A DNA stretch of 64,000 nt from Paenibacillus sp. FSL M7-0420 (lineage in GTDB: Bacteria; Bacillota; Bacilli; Paenibacillales; Paenibacillaceae), in contig NZ_JBBOCJ010000001.1 in the NCBI RefSeq assembly GCF_038002345.1, positions 7,378,001-7,442,000 on the forward strand, written 5' to 3'. The notes below the pieces were generated by a model. That model saw only the letters and a list, made by a program, of their open reading frames with translations, did no database searches and was not told where the DNA came from. This document shows positions 1 to 7,737 of the stretch, one piece after another. The translations under genes and the position numbers were made by a program. The stretch's first letter is position 1. Every line of letters starts with the position of its first letter.

Positions 1-289
1 AAAGCAATTCAAGATCGGGCAAGGAAATCGTAACATGGGTGTAGTTGTCTTCTGATGTAGAAATCGTATCGGTAGAAAAACAGTGACACACTGTGTAGTT
101 TTCTTGCCTGTTGTGTTCAATAAGCCCAAGTCTATATATGTAATTCAACTTGGCTACAAAAAAAGAAAATTGCGAGTCTGGACCGGATTCAAGAACAATC
201 ATCACTGGTTGTCTTAAATTAATCGGTAGCTCAGACTTTAAATGATCGAGACATTGGCTGGAAGACATAGCTTTATAGGTTTGTTCCAA
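1..289 (-). CDS. Hypothetical protein, 3' end outside window
   Basis: An open frame runs off the left edge of the window on the minus strand. I chose the TTG at 289 because a GGGGGAAG-type ribosome binding site lies about 8 bases upstream; an in-frame ATG at 268 is the alternative. The visible 96 residues start MEQTYKAMSSS. They show no signal peptide, membrane segment or catalytic motif I can name. The AT-rich composition matches the rest of the island. I do not recognise the family. Confidence 0.5.
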   Translation of the reverse strand, partial: MEQTYKAMSSSQCLDHLKSELPINLRQPVMIVLESGPDSQFSFFVAKLNYIYRLGLIEHNRQENYTVCHCFSTDTISTSEDNYTHVTISLPDLELL

Positions 290-507
290 AACCCTCTTCC
301 CCCTTTCAAATTAGAAGTCCGCATTCCAATTATACCAAACATTTGTTCGTATGTTAACATAAAGAACTACGGAATCGCTTTTTTAAGGGCTATCATGTAA
401 AAACTACCAGTACATATTATACGAGATTCAGGTTCCAAAAGTTTCTTGATTGTGTTTAATGTTGGAAAAATTTGATCGATATTATTTGAGTTAAAGTAAA
501 CTTGACC

Positions 508-744
508 TTAAACATCTCTTGTATCATTTTCAGTTGGTCTAGTATTACTAGAGGAGCGATCTTTCTCCAATATTTTCAATATTAATGTCATGGTCTTATT
601 AAGTTGCGTCAAGCGCTTATCTAGGGAATCTAGTCTTTTGTTAAAGCTGCCGAGCAGCGTTCTTAACAAGATTAGTGCAATCAAAATCGGAAACCCTATA
701 TTGCCAATCAACTCGGTATAATTGGTAACATCTAAAATATCCAC
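508..744 (-). CDS. YvrJ-like small membrane protein, possible holin-like
   Basis: This is a 78-residue protein with a GTG start preceded by GGAAAGGAGAGGGG. Residues about 13-30 form one hydrophobic segment beginning IGNIGFPILIALILL. A charged heptad-like stretch follows (about 33-60), with Leu and Ile spaced as in a coiled coil, then a polar tail. The IGN-GFP segment followed by a coil is typical of YvrJ-family proteins, which are often found in phages and near holins. The holin role is inference only. An 18-bp palindrome lies 48 bases upstream of the start and recurs before the double-psi-barrel gene at 3763-4629, so the two genes may share a regulator. Confidence 0.6.
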   Translation of the reverse strand: MDILDVTNYTELIGNIGFPILIALILLRTLLGSFNKRLDSLDKRLTQLNKTMTLILKILEKDRSSSNTRPTENDTRDV

Positions 745-791
745 GAATCCCCTCTCCTTTCCTTAAATTTACATACTTATATTATATTATA

Positions 792-809
792 TTGCGTTAC
801 GATACGCAA
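792..809. promoter_or_regulatory. Candidate operator, palindrome copy 1
   Basis: The site reads TTGCGTTACGATACGCAA. It is an 18-bp inverted repeat with a small asymmetry at its centre, and AT-rich flanks extend the symmetry to about 34 bp. It sits just upstream of the YvrJ-like gene. A second copy, TTGCGTAACGTTACGCAA, lies at 4737-4754. The common pattern is TTGCGTWACGWTACGCAA. The repeated spacing and placement suggest binding by a dimeric regulator; the regulator is not identified. Confidence 0.6.
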
Positions 810-940
810 TATAATATTTGTCTCAACAAAAGCGGCTCCGGGCAAGTATGCCTAGAGCTGCTTTTGACCGATACTTTCGGAATGTGCCTTTAGTATATCT
901 AAATGGAAGAAAGTTGTTTATTTCGGGGGCATGCTGAAAT

Positions 941-1267
941 CTAATTCTGTGATATAAGTTCACGAAGATTTTTCCTAGCTCTTTGCAATCTCTTAAAGGT
1001 AGCAGCTTCTGTTATATTCACGATGACACCAATTTCTTTAGAACTTTTTTCATCTATATAGAACAGTTCAACCATTTGGCGCTGGTCATTATGTAATTCT
1101 TCGATGGCACTATATAATTCCTCACGCATCCATTTTTCTTCTAACAGTGCTTCTATAGTGAAGCAACCATTAGAAGTTTCGTAAAGAGGGCCGAGGGCAT
1201 TTAAAATTTCAGCTTCTTTATTTGCCTTCCTTATAAAATCAATTGCGGTAGTGATAAATAGAACCAT
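941..1267 (-). CDS. Sigma-70 region 4-like protein, short
   Basis: This 108-residue protein has a C-terminal half (about 52-105) that matches sigma-70 region 4, the helix-turn-helix that reads the -35 element. The segment around EELHNDQRQMVELFYIDEKS and the following helices ending in KRLQRARKNLRELI are typical. A region 2 (core-binding) domain is not evident in the N-terminal half, so this is either a phage-type small sigma-like regulator or a truncated sigma factor. A stop codon directly precedes the ATG in the same frame. An overlapping frame just upstream, beginning MGASAPMMDKWF, could be a frameshifted N-terminus. No partner anti-sigma gene is visible. Confidence 0.6.
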   Translation of the reverse strand: MVLFITTAIDFIRKANKEAEILNALGPLYETSNGCFTIEALLEEKWMREELYSAIEELHNDQRQMVELFYIDEKSSKEIGVIVNITEAATFKRLQRARKNLRELISQN

Positions 1268-1618
1268 TTATTATCCATCATTGGCGCACTCGCCCCCATT
1301 ATGTGGTGAATGGTTTTTTATCTTAGTGTTCAGTGAGTAGGATTATTAACTGCAACACATCAAGTATATCTGACATGGAAAATATTTGGAATAAAAGGTC
1401 GGGATTCTCCACTTACCATCGTTATATATCATAGGAGCAGTTTAGAAGCTTCTATTTGCTTCCTGTACAGCTGGAAATGAATTTCTTCTGAAGGAGGTTG
1501 GGTGTTGAAAATTTTAGGGTTTGGAAACATTTCTCTCGGATGGATCATTTAGAATAATGAGACAATGATCCACTCCATTCCTGTGCAGGTAAACACTCAA
1601 AGGAGGATGGGGTTTCTT
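1268..1618. other. Intergenic leader before the matrixin gene
   Basis: This 351-bp gap has no gene of normal length. On the plus strand a GGAGG is followed by a 15-codon frame (TTG at 1505, stop at 1550-1552) encoding KILGFGNISLGWII after the start. A 9-bp perfect stem follows (TGGATCATT at 1541-1549 pairing with AATGATCCA at 1564-1572). Together these could form a leader for the protease gene, but no T-run follows the hairpin. Confidence 0.35.
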
Positions 1619-2182
1619 ATGAAGGCTAAGAAAATACGTTTTGGAAAGAGCTTTACAATTGTAACGTTGATGTCAGCTTTTCTCGTATCAACATTTCCGA
1701 CGCAATCAAGCGCATATCTTACTCACGGTGGTAAATGGAGCAGTCCGGATATGCTAACCTATTGGATTGATAGCTCAGTGGCGTTTATTGGTTTTACAAG
1801 TGCCTCTGATCATGGTGGAGTGGCTTGGAACAGCTCGCCATGCGTATGGTTCAGCAAACAAAATAGCGCTACAGGAGCGCATATTAAATTTTATGGTAGT
1901 TCAACCGATATTGGGGATGTGTATGCTGACACGTTGAACTATTCTTGGGGAACTCCAAGTTGGACAGGCAATTACTCAAACTCAGTTATTCGCTGGAATG
2001 AACCAAGGGCTAAATCCCTGGAGCCAGCACGTGCTAAAGAAACGGCTACCCATGAAATAGGACATTCATTAGGACTCAAACACTCTAATACAACGAATGC
2101 CATTATGCGTCAGTCGGGCTGGATTTATGGTACCTATCCTCTGCAAGACGACTTTGATGGTATAAAGGCGATTTATCAATAA
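1619..2182 (+). CDS. Secreted matrixin-family zinc metalloprotease
   Basis: This is a 187-residue zinc peptidase. I chose the ATG at 1619 because AAAGGAGG lies 12 bases upstream; the earlier ATG at 1565 has no such site. Residues 1 to about 32 are a signal peptide (KKIRFGK, a hydrophobic core, then SSA). The catalytic motif HEIGHSLGLKH (HExxHxxGxxH) is at about 145-155, with the Met-turn NAIMR about 7 residues later, as in matrixins and other metzincins. The protein is just the minimal catalytic domain. The next gene starts 21 bases downstream and is probably co-transcribed. The substrate cannot be inferred. Confidence 0.88.
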   Translation: MKAKKIRFGKSFTIVTLMSAFLVSTFPTQSSAYLTHGGKWSSPDMLTYWIDSSVAFIGFTSASDHGGVAWNSSPCVWFSKQNSATGAHIKFYGSSTDIGDVYADTLNYSWGTPSWTGNYSNSVIRWNEPRAKSLEPARAKETATHEIGHSLGLKHSNTTNAIMRQSGWIYGTYPLQDDFDGIKAIYQ

Positions 2183-2203
2183 ATTTTACGGAGGGGAAGC
2201 ATT

Positions 2204-2836
2204 GTGCTGAAGGTGTTGAAACCAAAGTTTTTAATTACCGGACTTTCGATCGCATTAGTCGCTACAGTTCTTGTATTGATTCCCGTATTTGCTAAACAAG
2301 GGGGAGTAGATACAGCAAGAGCGAAATCGATTCCTTACGCAATTTCCCAAGGTAGTGCTATTAGTTTCGAAACGTTTTCCGAAATGGACTCTCAAACAGA
2401 CATTGTTGTTAAAGGAATAAAGATCGGGGTTGAAGAAGTGATTATGAAGAAAGATGTGGACGGACTGGCTATTGACTATCGCACATTATCAAACTTTGAA
2501 CTGAGCGATGTGTTTAAAAATAATACCGATCAAAAGTTGTCCAGTGGGGAAACCATCATAGTCCAAGAGAATGCAGCGGTCGACTCATCAAGAGTTTACA
2601 GCACATTAGGATATCAGTTGATGAATGAAAACGAAGAATATTTGTTGTTTCTAAGAGAAAGCCTCACTGATCCTGGTGTATACATTATCCGTGGTGTTGT
2701 TTATGGTAAAGTACCGACTACGAATATGGGCATGTTATCTAAAGATGCAACCAATGCACAATTCCAGGGAGACGAAGATACGCGGGAACAATTAGAGGTT
2801 ATTTTTGAGGTTGCACGCGAAGCATATTTAAATTGA
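2204..2836 (+). CDS. Hypothetical membrane-anchored extracytoplasmic protein
   Basis: A GTG start follows GGAGGGGAAGC. The 210-residue product has one N-terminal hydrophobic segment (about 10-30, LITGLSIALVATVLVLIPVF), so it is a signal anchor or signal peptide with the rest outside the cell. The remainder is acidic and mixed alpha/beta with no cysteine pairs or catalytic motif I recognise. It follows the matrixin gene by 21 bases, so it may be made together with the protease, as a substrate, inhibitor or unrelated secreted factor. I do not recognise the family. Confidence 0.65.
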   Translation: MLKVLKPKFLITGLSIALVATVLVLIPVFAKQGGVDTARAKSIPYAISQGSAISFETFSEMDSQTDIVVKGIKIGVEEVIMKKDVDGLAIDYRTLSNFELSDVFKNNTDQKLSSGETIIVQENAAVDSSRVYSTLGYQLMNENEEYLLFLRESLTDPGVYIIRGVVYGKVPTTNMGMLSKDATNAQFQGDEDTREQLEVIFEVAREAYLN

Positions 2837-2932
2837 GTTAAAATTAAGGTTGTATAAAATGTGGTTTGGGCTAATGAGAGAAAGCGATGTTGTAAAAGTC
2901 GTCTTCTCTATTTTTTGTGTCTCGAAAAGCAT

Positions 2933-3010
2933 GCTTTTACGAACGAAGAAAAACCAATAGAAAATAGTTCGCAAAAGTCTTATTTAATCATTTACGAACG
3001 TTCGCCAATG
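2933..3010. promoter_or_regulatory. Candidate res site of the serine recombinase
   Basis: Inverted 11-bp arms lie at 2934-2944 (CTTTTACGAAC) and 2967-2977 (GTTCGCAAAAG). A near-palindrome, CATTTACGAACGTTCG, begins at 2989 and ends in CAATG at 3010. All three share the core CGAAC, and they lie immediately upstream of the recombinase gene. Tn3-family resolvases bind clusters of imperfect 12-bp inverted repeats next to their own gene, and this matches that layout. The assignment is inference. Confidence 0.45.
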
Positions 3011-3050
3011 ATTTACACTTTTAAGTACACCCATGAAGGGAGAACTTAGA

Positions 3051-3683
3051 ATGGTAGATATAGCTTATGGGCGAGTTTCAGCCAAAGACCAAAACCCAGA
3101 ACGACAGCTCCAAAAATTTCGGGAGCTGGGCATTGAAGATCGTTTTACTTTTGTAGATAAGCAGAGCGGGAAAGACTTTGACCGAGAACAGTATAAGGCT
3201 ATGCGTCTTGTGCTGAGAGAAGGAGATTTATTATACCTGGATGCTCTGGATCGGCTGGGCAGAGACTATGACGGCATCCTCCGGGAGTGGAAATATATCA
3301 CACGGGAATTAAATGCTGATATTGTATGCTTGGAAAACGAAAGCTTATTCGACAGTCGCCGGTTCAAGGCCCTGGGTGATATGGGGAAGCTGCTGGAAGA
3401 TCAGTTCCTTAGCATGTTAGCCTGGGGAGCTGAACAGGAGAGGAAAAAGAATCGTATTCGTCAAGCTGAAGGTATTCAAGTTGCTCAAACGAAAGGTGTG
3501 AAATTTGGTAGACCAAAGCTTGAAATTACAAAAGAGTTTATACAAACGTATTCAAAATGGAAGGCTGGGAGTATTCCCGCAATCGTTGCCATGGACGAAC
3601 TAAAGATTTCAAAAACCAGTTTTTATAAGCTGGTCAAAATTTACGAGTCTGATCTTTCGGGAAAAATTGAATATGCACAGTAA
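3051..3683 (+). CDS. Serine recombinase, resolvase/invertase family
   Basis: The product is 210 residues. The ATG at 3051 has AAGGGAG 8 bases upstream and gives the standard N-terminus MVDIAYGRVS; the ATG at 3033 overlaps that ribosome site. Ser10 of the YGRVS motif is the expected nucleophile that links to DNA. The catalytic domain runs to about 135 with LDRLGRDYDGI and the long E-helix around QERKKNRIRQAEGI. The C-terminal 50 residues begin GRPKLEITKEF and form the helix-turn-helix that reads the site. The length fits small resolvases such as those of Tn3 or Tn917. Candidate target repeats lie just upstream. Confidence 0.9.
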   Translation: MVDIAYGRVSAKDQNPERQLQKFRELGIEDRFTFVDKQSGKDFDREQYKAMRLVLREGDLLYLDALDRLGRDYDGILREWKYITRELNADIVCLENESLFDSRRFKALGDMGKLLEDQFLSMLAWGAEQERKKNRIRQAEGIQVAQTKGVKFGRPKLEITKEFIQTYSKWKAGSIPAIVAMDELKISKTSFYKLVKIYESDLSGKIEYAQ

Positions 3684-3708
3684 GCATCTGATCCTAAGTC
3701 TATATAGC

Positions 3709-3748
3709 AAAAGGCATGACTCTTTATTAATTGAGTCATGCCTTTTTT
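3709..3748. terminator. Bidirectional terminator after the resolvase gene
   Basis: A perfect stem, AAAAGGCATGACTC pairing with GAGTCATGCCTTTT, encloses a short AT loop and has T-runs on both strands. It lies between the convergent resolvase gene and the double-psi-barrel gene and can end both transcripts. Confidence 0.9.
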
Positions 3749-3762
3749 GGTTGTCAAAATGA

Positions 3763-4629
3763 TTAGCTCATAAGTTCAATTTTCACGCTGTTTGCTCCAG
3801 ACGGTTTACCAATGCCTACCCATGCACGATACGTCAATTCCACTCCACGATTGGCAGGCGCGGTATCGGTTACCCGAACAACGATAGACTGGTTGTTGGA
3901 AAGGTTTGTGACTTTAATATACTTATTACGGTATGTGCTGCTCCAACTATTAGTCGATGTCATGGCACACGTTAAATCGACAGGGTGAAGCACTTCTCCG
4001 TTACCTACAGTGGTATTTGAAATATTCTGATATGCACTCAGGTCGCTGTATCCTGAACATGATGGAGAGGTTGTGCCTGCCGCAGTACCTTGGCAAGGGT
4101 GTCCGTAAAAATCACAACGAGCACTGGAAGAAATGACGCTCTGCACGGAAGCACCTGTATTTGTCGGAGCGACGAGCGCTTTAAGTGGATTGTCACCGGC
4201 TGCGCTGGCAAAGTTCGGATTAACTGCCGCACGAATTTGGTTGGCAGTCAAAAGGGCATTATGCCAAGGCATAGGGCCAGATGCTGTCATGATTGCCGTT
4301 TGGGTGGTACTTGCTCCTGAGTTGCTCCAGTGGGTCGGTTCATAGAGTTTAGACGGATGCTGTTTCCAACCATCACTGCCGTTTGTGTCGTACAGATAAG
4401 TGACCTGGCCTACATTTCGGCGTACACGTGGACAGCTAATGACATATTGTCCGTTCTCATATGATGGAGTAATAAAGTCAAGATCCCGGTTAGGATCGGC
4501 AAAAATGTAATTCAAACGCTGTTTAACGGCATCTACACGAGAAAACGTATCACCAACAATATATTTTCCGTTAATGTACAAACCATATACGTCACCAGTA
4601 ATTAGATTAACAGTAGCAGTATTAGCCAT
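3763..4629 (-). CDS. Double-psi beta-barrel (RlpA/expansin-like) protein without signal peptide
   Basis: The product is 288 residues. I chose the ATG at 4629, which has GAGGG 8 bases upstream. The C-terminal about 85 residues contain the RlpA/expansin-type barrel: GNGEVLHPVDLTCAMT, then YIKVTNLSNNQSIVVRVTD, where the Asp of VTD fits the conserved active or structural Asp. The ending VELTYRAWVGIG..VKIEL is the usual barrel closure. The first 200 residues do not match a domain I know. No signal peptide is visible, which is unusual for a wall-acting barrel. The palindrome at 4737-4754 precedes the gene, as it does the YvrJ-like gene. Confidence 0.72.
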   Translation of the reverse strand: MANTATVNLITGDVYGLYINGKYIVGDTFSRVDAVKQRLNYIFADPNRDLDFITPSYENGQYVISCPRVRRNVGQVTYLYDTNGSDGWKQHPSKLYEPTHWSNSGASTTQTAIMTASGPMPWHNALLTANQIRAAVNPNFASAAGDNPLKALVAPTNTGASVQSVISSSARCDFYGHPCQGTAAGTTSPSCSGYSDLSAYQNISNTTVGNGEVLHPVDLTCAMTSTNSWSSTYRNKYIKVTNLSNNQSIVVRVTDTAPANRGVELTYRAWVGIGKPSGANSVKIELMS

Positions 4630-4736
4630 GAGAAAATCCCTCATTTCATTTTAGTATGAAAGAGGTGGGACATTTAAAATAAGAAGGGTCCCGTCCTTCT
4701 CATTTCAAATTCTCTTTCTGTTTATATATTATCATG

Positions 4737-4754
4737 TTGCGTAACGTTACGCAA
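4737..4754. promoter_or_regulatory. Candidate operator, palindrome copy 2
   Basis: TTGCGTAACGTTACGCAA is a perfect 18-bp palindrome about 108 bases upstream of the double-psi-barrel gene and downstream of the lipoprotein terminator. It matches the site at 792-809 at 16 of 18 positions. The placement fits an operator or activator site for the barrel gene. Confidence 0.6.
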
Positions 4755-4764
4755 TGTAAAATTA

Positions 4765-4789
4765 CAAAAAAAGCCCAAAGGCTTTTTAA
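4765..4789 (-). terminator. Terminator of the lipoprotein gene
   Basis: Read on the minus strand, AAAAAGCC-TTTG-GGCTTTTTTT forms a short stem and T-run that overlaps the end of the lipoprotein coding region. Confidence 0.75.
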
Positions 4790-5523
4790 TAACTGGGAAC
4801 TAGAAGGTTATTTTCAATCTTCCATTCTGAAACCTCGCCTTTGGTTACTTCTGCTTTGAAAGTGTTAGATTCCTGGTCATACATCACTACTGCGGCATTC
4901 ATGGCTTCATTAAGATTTACGCTTACCAGGGAATCCTTCTCTATTTTATAGATGGACGTTTCCGCTGCTGTACCCACGGTAGCAACGATTTCTTTAATTC
5001 CGTCTTGGTCCACATCAGCCTCAACGGTATTGGCTTCTATATGCAACACTGTTGGGGTCGAAGTGCTGAGTGACACATAATTAGAAATTGGGGCACTAGC
5101 TCCAACAGATCCGGTCACTTTAACGTAAGATTGACCCAAAACATCAACTGTACTTGTCGAATAGTTGCTGGCCCCTTCATAGCCGATCTGTCCCATATCA
5201 TAAGTTCCGTCTTTGGATTGAAGTGCAGCATAAATTTTCTCTACATCATCCTTCTTTTTATAAGTTATAACCTTGGATTCATCAACTGCTTGACTCTTCA
5301 ATTGTTTAGTTTGCTCTACTGTATTAATTTTGGTCAGTGGCTCGGCAGTTAAAGACGTTGTATACTTCAACTGAAACTGCTTTGCTTCAGGTGCTACTAC
5401 ATTGGTAGCAGGCTGCTCCGTTGCACTGGTAGTGCTATTGGTTGTTGAAGGAGCATCTGAAGACGGGGTGCTGCATCCTGTAACCACTCCTAATAAGATT
5501 AATGCTGCTACTGTTTTTTTCAT
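4786..5523 (-). CDS. Lipoprotein of unknown function
   Basis: This 245-residue protein has a clear lipobox, GVVTGCS (Cys17), after the signal segment MKKTVAALILLG, so it should be processed by Lgt and LspA and anchored outside the membrane. Residues 18-45 are a Ser/Thr/Ala-rich linker. The folded part has repeated acidic beta-type segments; DVDQDGIKEIVATVG looks like a calcium-loop or FG-GAP-type segment. I do not recognise the family. A terminator ends the gene, and the next gene to the right (5710) is divergent. Confidence 0.75.
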   Translation of the reverse strand: MKKTVAALILLGVVTGCSTPSSDAPSTTNSTTSATEQPATNVVAPEAKQFQLKYTTSLTAEPLTKINTVEQTKQLKSQAVDESKVITYKKKDDVEKIYAALQSKDGTYDMGQIGYEGASNYSTSTVDVLGQSYVKVTGSVGASAPISNYVSLSTSTPTVLHIEANTVEADVDQDGIKEIVATVGTAAETSIYKIEKDSLVSVNLNEAMNAAVVMYDQESNTFKAEVTKGEVSEWKIENNLLVPSY

Positions 5524-5709
5524 TTGAAAACCAACTTTCTTTAGTATTTGCTTGGATCTTTGACACAGATTTCAAGCAGTATAGTTTCACCTTTATAGAC
5601 GATAACATTCGCATATTTGTTGTGAAAATATCCAATTTTTTTAAAAAACATCTCGAAAATATACATAGTTGAGAACAGAGGTTTAAAATTGAAAGGAAGT
5701 GTAGTGTAT

Positions 5710-5982
5710 ATGGATTTACAGTATATCGGTGTGAATAGTAGATCCGGTCGGAAAGAATGGATTGAACGCGAGCTTGCGCGTCCTTACCGGCCAGATGGTA
5801 TGGTCATGAAGAAATGGAAAATGGAACAGTACGTACCATTCATGGAAACCATTCAGGATTGTATCGGACGATGCCCTACAAAAGAAGAGCATGATACGAT
5901 TGCATGGTTATCCAGCCTTGATCCGAGTACAATTGATAGTATTCTGAGCATAATCAAAGCTGCAAAAGGTGGCTGTATGTAA
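5710..5982 (+). CDS. Hypothetical small protein
   Basis: A 90-residue protein starts at the ATG at 5710, with AAAGGAAG 10 bases upstream. It begins MDLQYIGVNSRSGRKEWIER, is highly charged, and has no membrane segment. A predicted helix lies near the C-terminus (STIDSILSIIKAAK). It may be a DNA-binding or phage-type accessory protein, but nothing in it proves a function. The following frame overlaps its 3' end and lacks a normal start. Confidence 0.5.
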   Translation: MDLQYIGVNSRSGRKEWIERELARPYRPDGMVMKKWKMEQYVPFMETIQDCIGRCPTKEEHDTIAWLSSLDPSTIDSILSIIKAAKGGCM

Positions 5983-6053
5983 ATTGCTTCGATGAACCAA
6001 TCAAGCAGATAGTTCCCAGAGCTAAGGGAAATGAGTTAGGGGCGTTATTTTTC

Positions 6054-6716
6054 TTGCTTCATTTCATGCAACTTAATAAAGACGGCATACTCTTGAAGAG
6101 TGGAAAACCCGCAACTATATCTGATATCGCTGATAGATTGGGCAAAAAAGAAAGGCGAACCAAGGAAATTATAGGTAAGCTAGTTGACCTTGGTTTGATA
6201 AATAAAGGCGGAAATAACACAAGAAATACTACCTATAGCATAAGCGAGGACTATTTCATTATGGGCGGATTTGAAGGGGGAAGGGATGGTAAAGGTATGT
6301 TCTCAAGGTTATATCAATTACAATCCAGGGGACAGTTAAAGAATATCACCTTAGAGGATGCGGATATCTTACTAAGAATACTCCCGTATTTTCATTTTCA
6401 AAAGTATTATTTGTGCAGTAATCCGTATGAAATGGATGCGGACGAAATCCATCATCTAAATGAAACTGCACTTGCCGAATTAATTGGAGTGCATCGAAAC
6501 ACGCTAATCAATCGTATGAAGTGCCTTGTGAGGGCGGGGTATATCTTCAAGGGTGTAGGTATTGGAAACGCTTATTTCTTTCAAGTAAATCCAGATATTA
6601 TGACAAGAGAAGTAGACCCAGATTCACCTGATGCCCGAGTATTAAGACAGCACTTTGCAGAATTAGCAAAGATAGACGAGAAGGAACAAATGTTAAAGGA
6701 ATTGAACTTGAATTAA
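6054..6716 (+). CDS. Winged-helix protein, apparently 5'-truncated
   Basis: The product from TTG 6054 is 220 residues. Two winged-helix-like regions are visible: about 20-65 (TISDIADRLGKKERRTKEII) and about 140-175 (ALAELIGVHRNTLINRMKCL). This arrangement occurs in replication initiators and regulators of phages and integrative elements. The frame stays open upstream to 5940 and encodes plausible protein (DEPIKQIVPRAKGNELGALF) but has no ATG, GTG or TTG before 6054. The original start has therefore probably been lost, or expression depends on a frameshift from the preceding gene. Two 23-bp direct repeats follow the stop codon. Confidence 0.6.
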   Translation: MLHFMQLNKDGILLKSGKPATISDIADRLGKKERRTKEIIGKLVDLGLINKGGNNTRNTTYSISEDYFIMGGFEGGRDGKGMFSRLYQLQSRGQLKNITLEDADILLRILPYFHFQKYYLCSNPYEMDADEIHHLNETALAELIGVHRNTLINRMKCLVRAGYIFKGVGIGNAYFFQVNPDIMTREVDPDSPDARVLRQHFAELAKIDEKEQMLKELNLN

Positions 6717-6728
6717 GCCCTATCCATA

Positions 6729-6774
6729 TTGCACAAAATACTGCACTAATGTTACACAAAATACTGCACTAATT
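6729..6774. repeat. Tandem pair of 23-bp direct repeats
   Basis: Copy 1 is at 6729-6751 and copy 2 at 6752-6774. They differ at two positions and share ACAAAATACTGCACTAAT. They lie 12 bases after the stop codon of a winged-helix protein, which is a layout seen for iterons or autoregulatory sites. No role is shown. Confidence 0.7.
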
Positions 6775-7737
6775 GAAAGTGCTACAAACCCTTGTGGCTG
6801 TAAGGCGGAAACCAGTTTTTAAGCAATTTGGATTATATATTATATATGTTGTTGTATAGGATTTCTCCTGTATTCGATTGGCAGAGACAATAGGGTATGA
6901 ATCAAATCAAATGTTTTCGTCAGGAAGCGAAGCAAGTAATCGTCAACCTTTAAGAGTATATTCACTGACTTAGATTGACGATTCAAATTATAGGCATTAG
7001 CAAAGAATATATAGCTGATAGAACCTAATATATGATTGAAGTACCCTGCCATCTGAAATGAATGGTTAGGGTACTTGCCGCCTGAACTGGAATGACATAT
7101 ATGCGGCATGTATAGAATCAAATTTACATTAGCAGAGCAGTAGACAATATGACGTATTAATATCAAAACTATACTCTGCTTGCCAATGGATAAAATATAT
7201 CTTATGCAAGTCGCCGTCTAAATCTAAGCGCTTACCTAATCACTCCTATTGGTGGTGGGCGCTAAGATTCAAATAGAAGAATGTTATGAGCTTATCAAAA
7301 TATTGCCAACCAGAATAATGCCAACCAATATGTTGCTTAGCAGAATATTGCTTAGCAGAATGTTGCCGCTGGAACCAATGGATTCATAACAATGATTTTA
7401 CTTTACTCAACTAAAGTGTTCGTAGTAAACCAGAGTTTTTTTGTGTGACCCTGCGTAGCCCTAACTTCCTCGTTCTCATTCCGTTCCGGCGAATATCCCC
7501 CTCCCCCACTTCAGATAAGGTATACTATCAGTAATTAAAGTTCGTATAGGATTTTCCTTCGACCTCAGCACCGTAAACTTGAAATTGTGTACTGTATAAG
7601 TGAATTTGTATATTATATCGGTTTTAGCTAATTCCTTTACCCAACAGCAGGAATACGGCATTTACTGTCGAACTATTGAAAGAAATATGTTTTTCCAATT
7701 TTTGCTGTGAAAAAAAATAATTGCTAATGGTGAGATA
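6775..7737. other. Long noncoding, structured region of the island
   Basis: No convincing gene occurs in this 960-bp stretch. It holds three separated inverted repeats: AAGTACCCT 7039-7047 with AGGGTACTT 7068-7076; TGCCGC 7076-7081 with GCGGCA 7103-7108; and AATCTAAGCGC 7221-7231 with GCGCTAAGATT 7259-7269. It also holds the five-unit 15-bp repeat at 7296-7370. The content suggests decayed genes, a noncoding RNA, or a transfer or replication region. Confidence 0.5.
7296..7370 (+). repeat. Five 15-bp tandem repeats
   Basis: Units start at 7296, 7311, 7326, 7341 and 7356, and each begins CARAATR or CAATATG. Read in one plus frame they give QNIAN, QNNAN, QYVA-stop, QNIA-stop and QNVAA. This looks like a decayed gene for a pentapeptide-repeat-like protein, with TAG stop codons in units 3 and 4. 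A TGA lies just upstream in the same frame. Confidence 0.75.

Noticed and set aside
2861..3049. 62-residue plus-strand frame
   Set aside because: No ribosome binding site; it covers the candidate res repeats and shows no protein-like composition.
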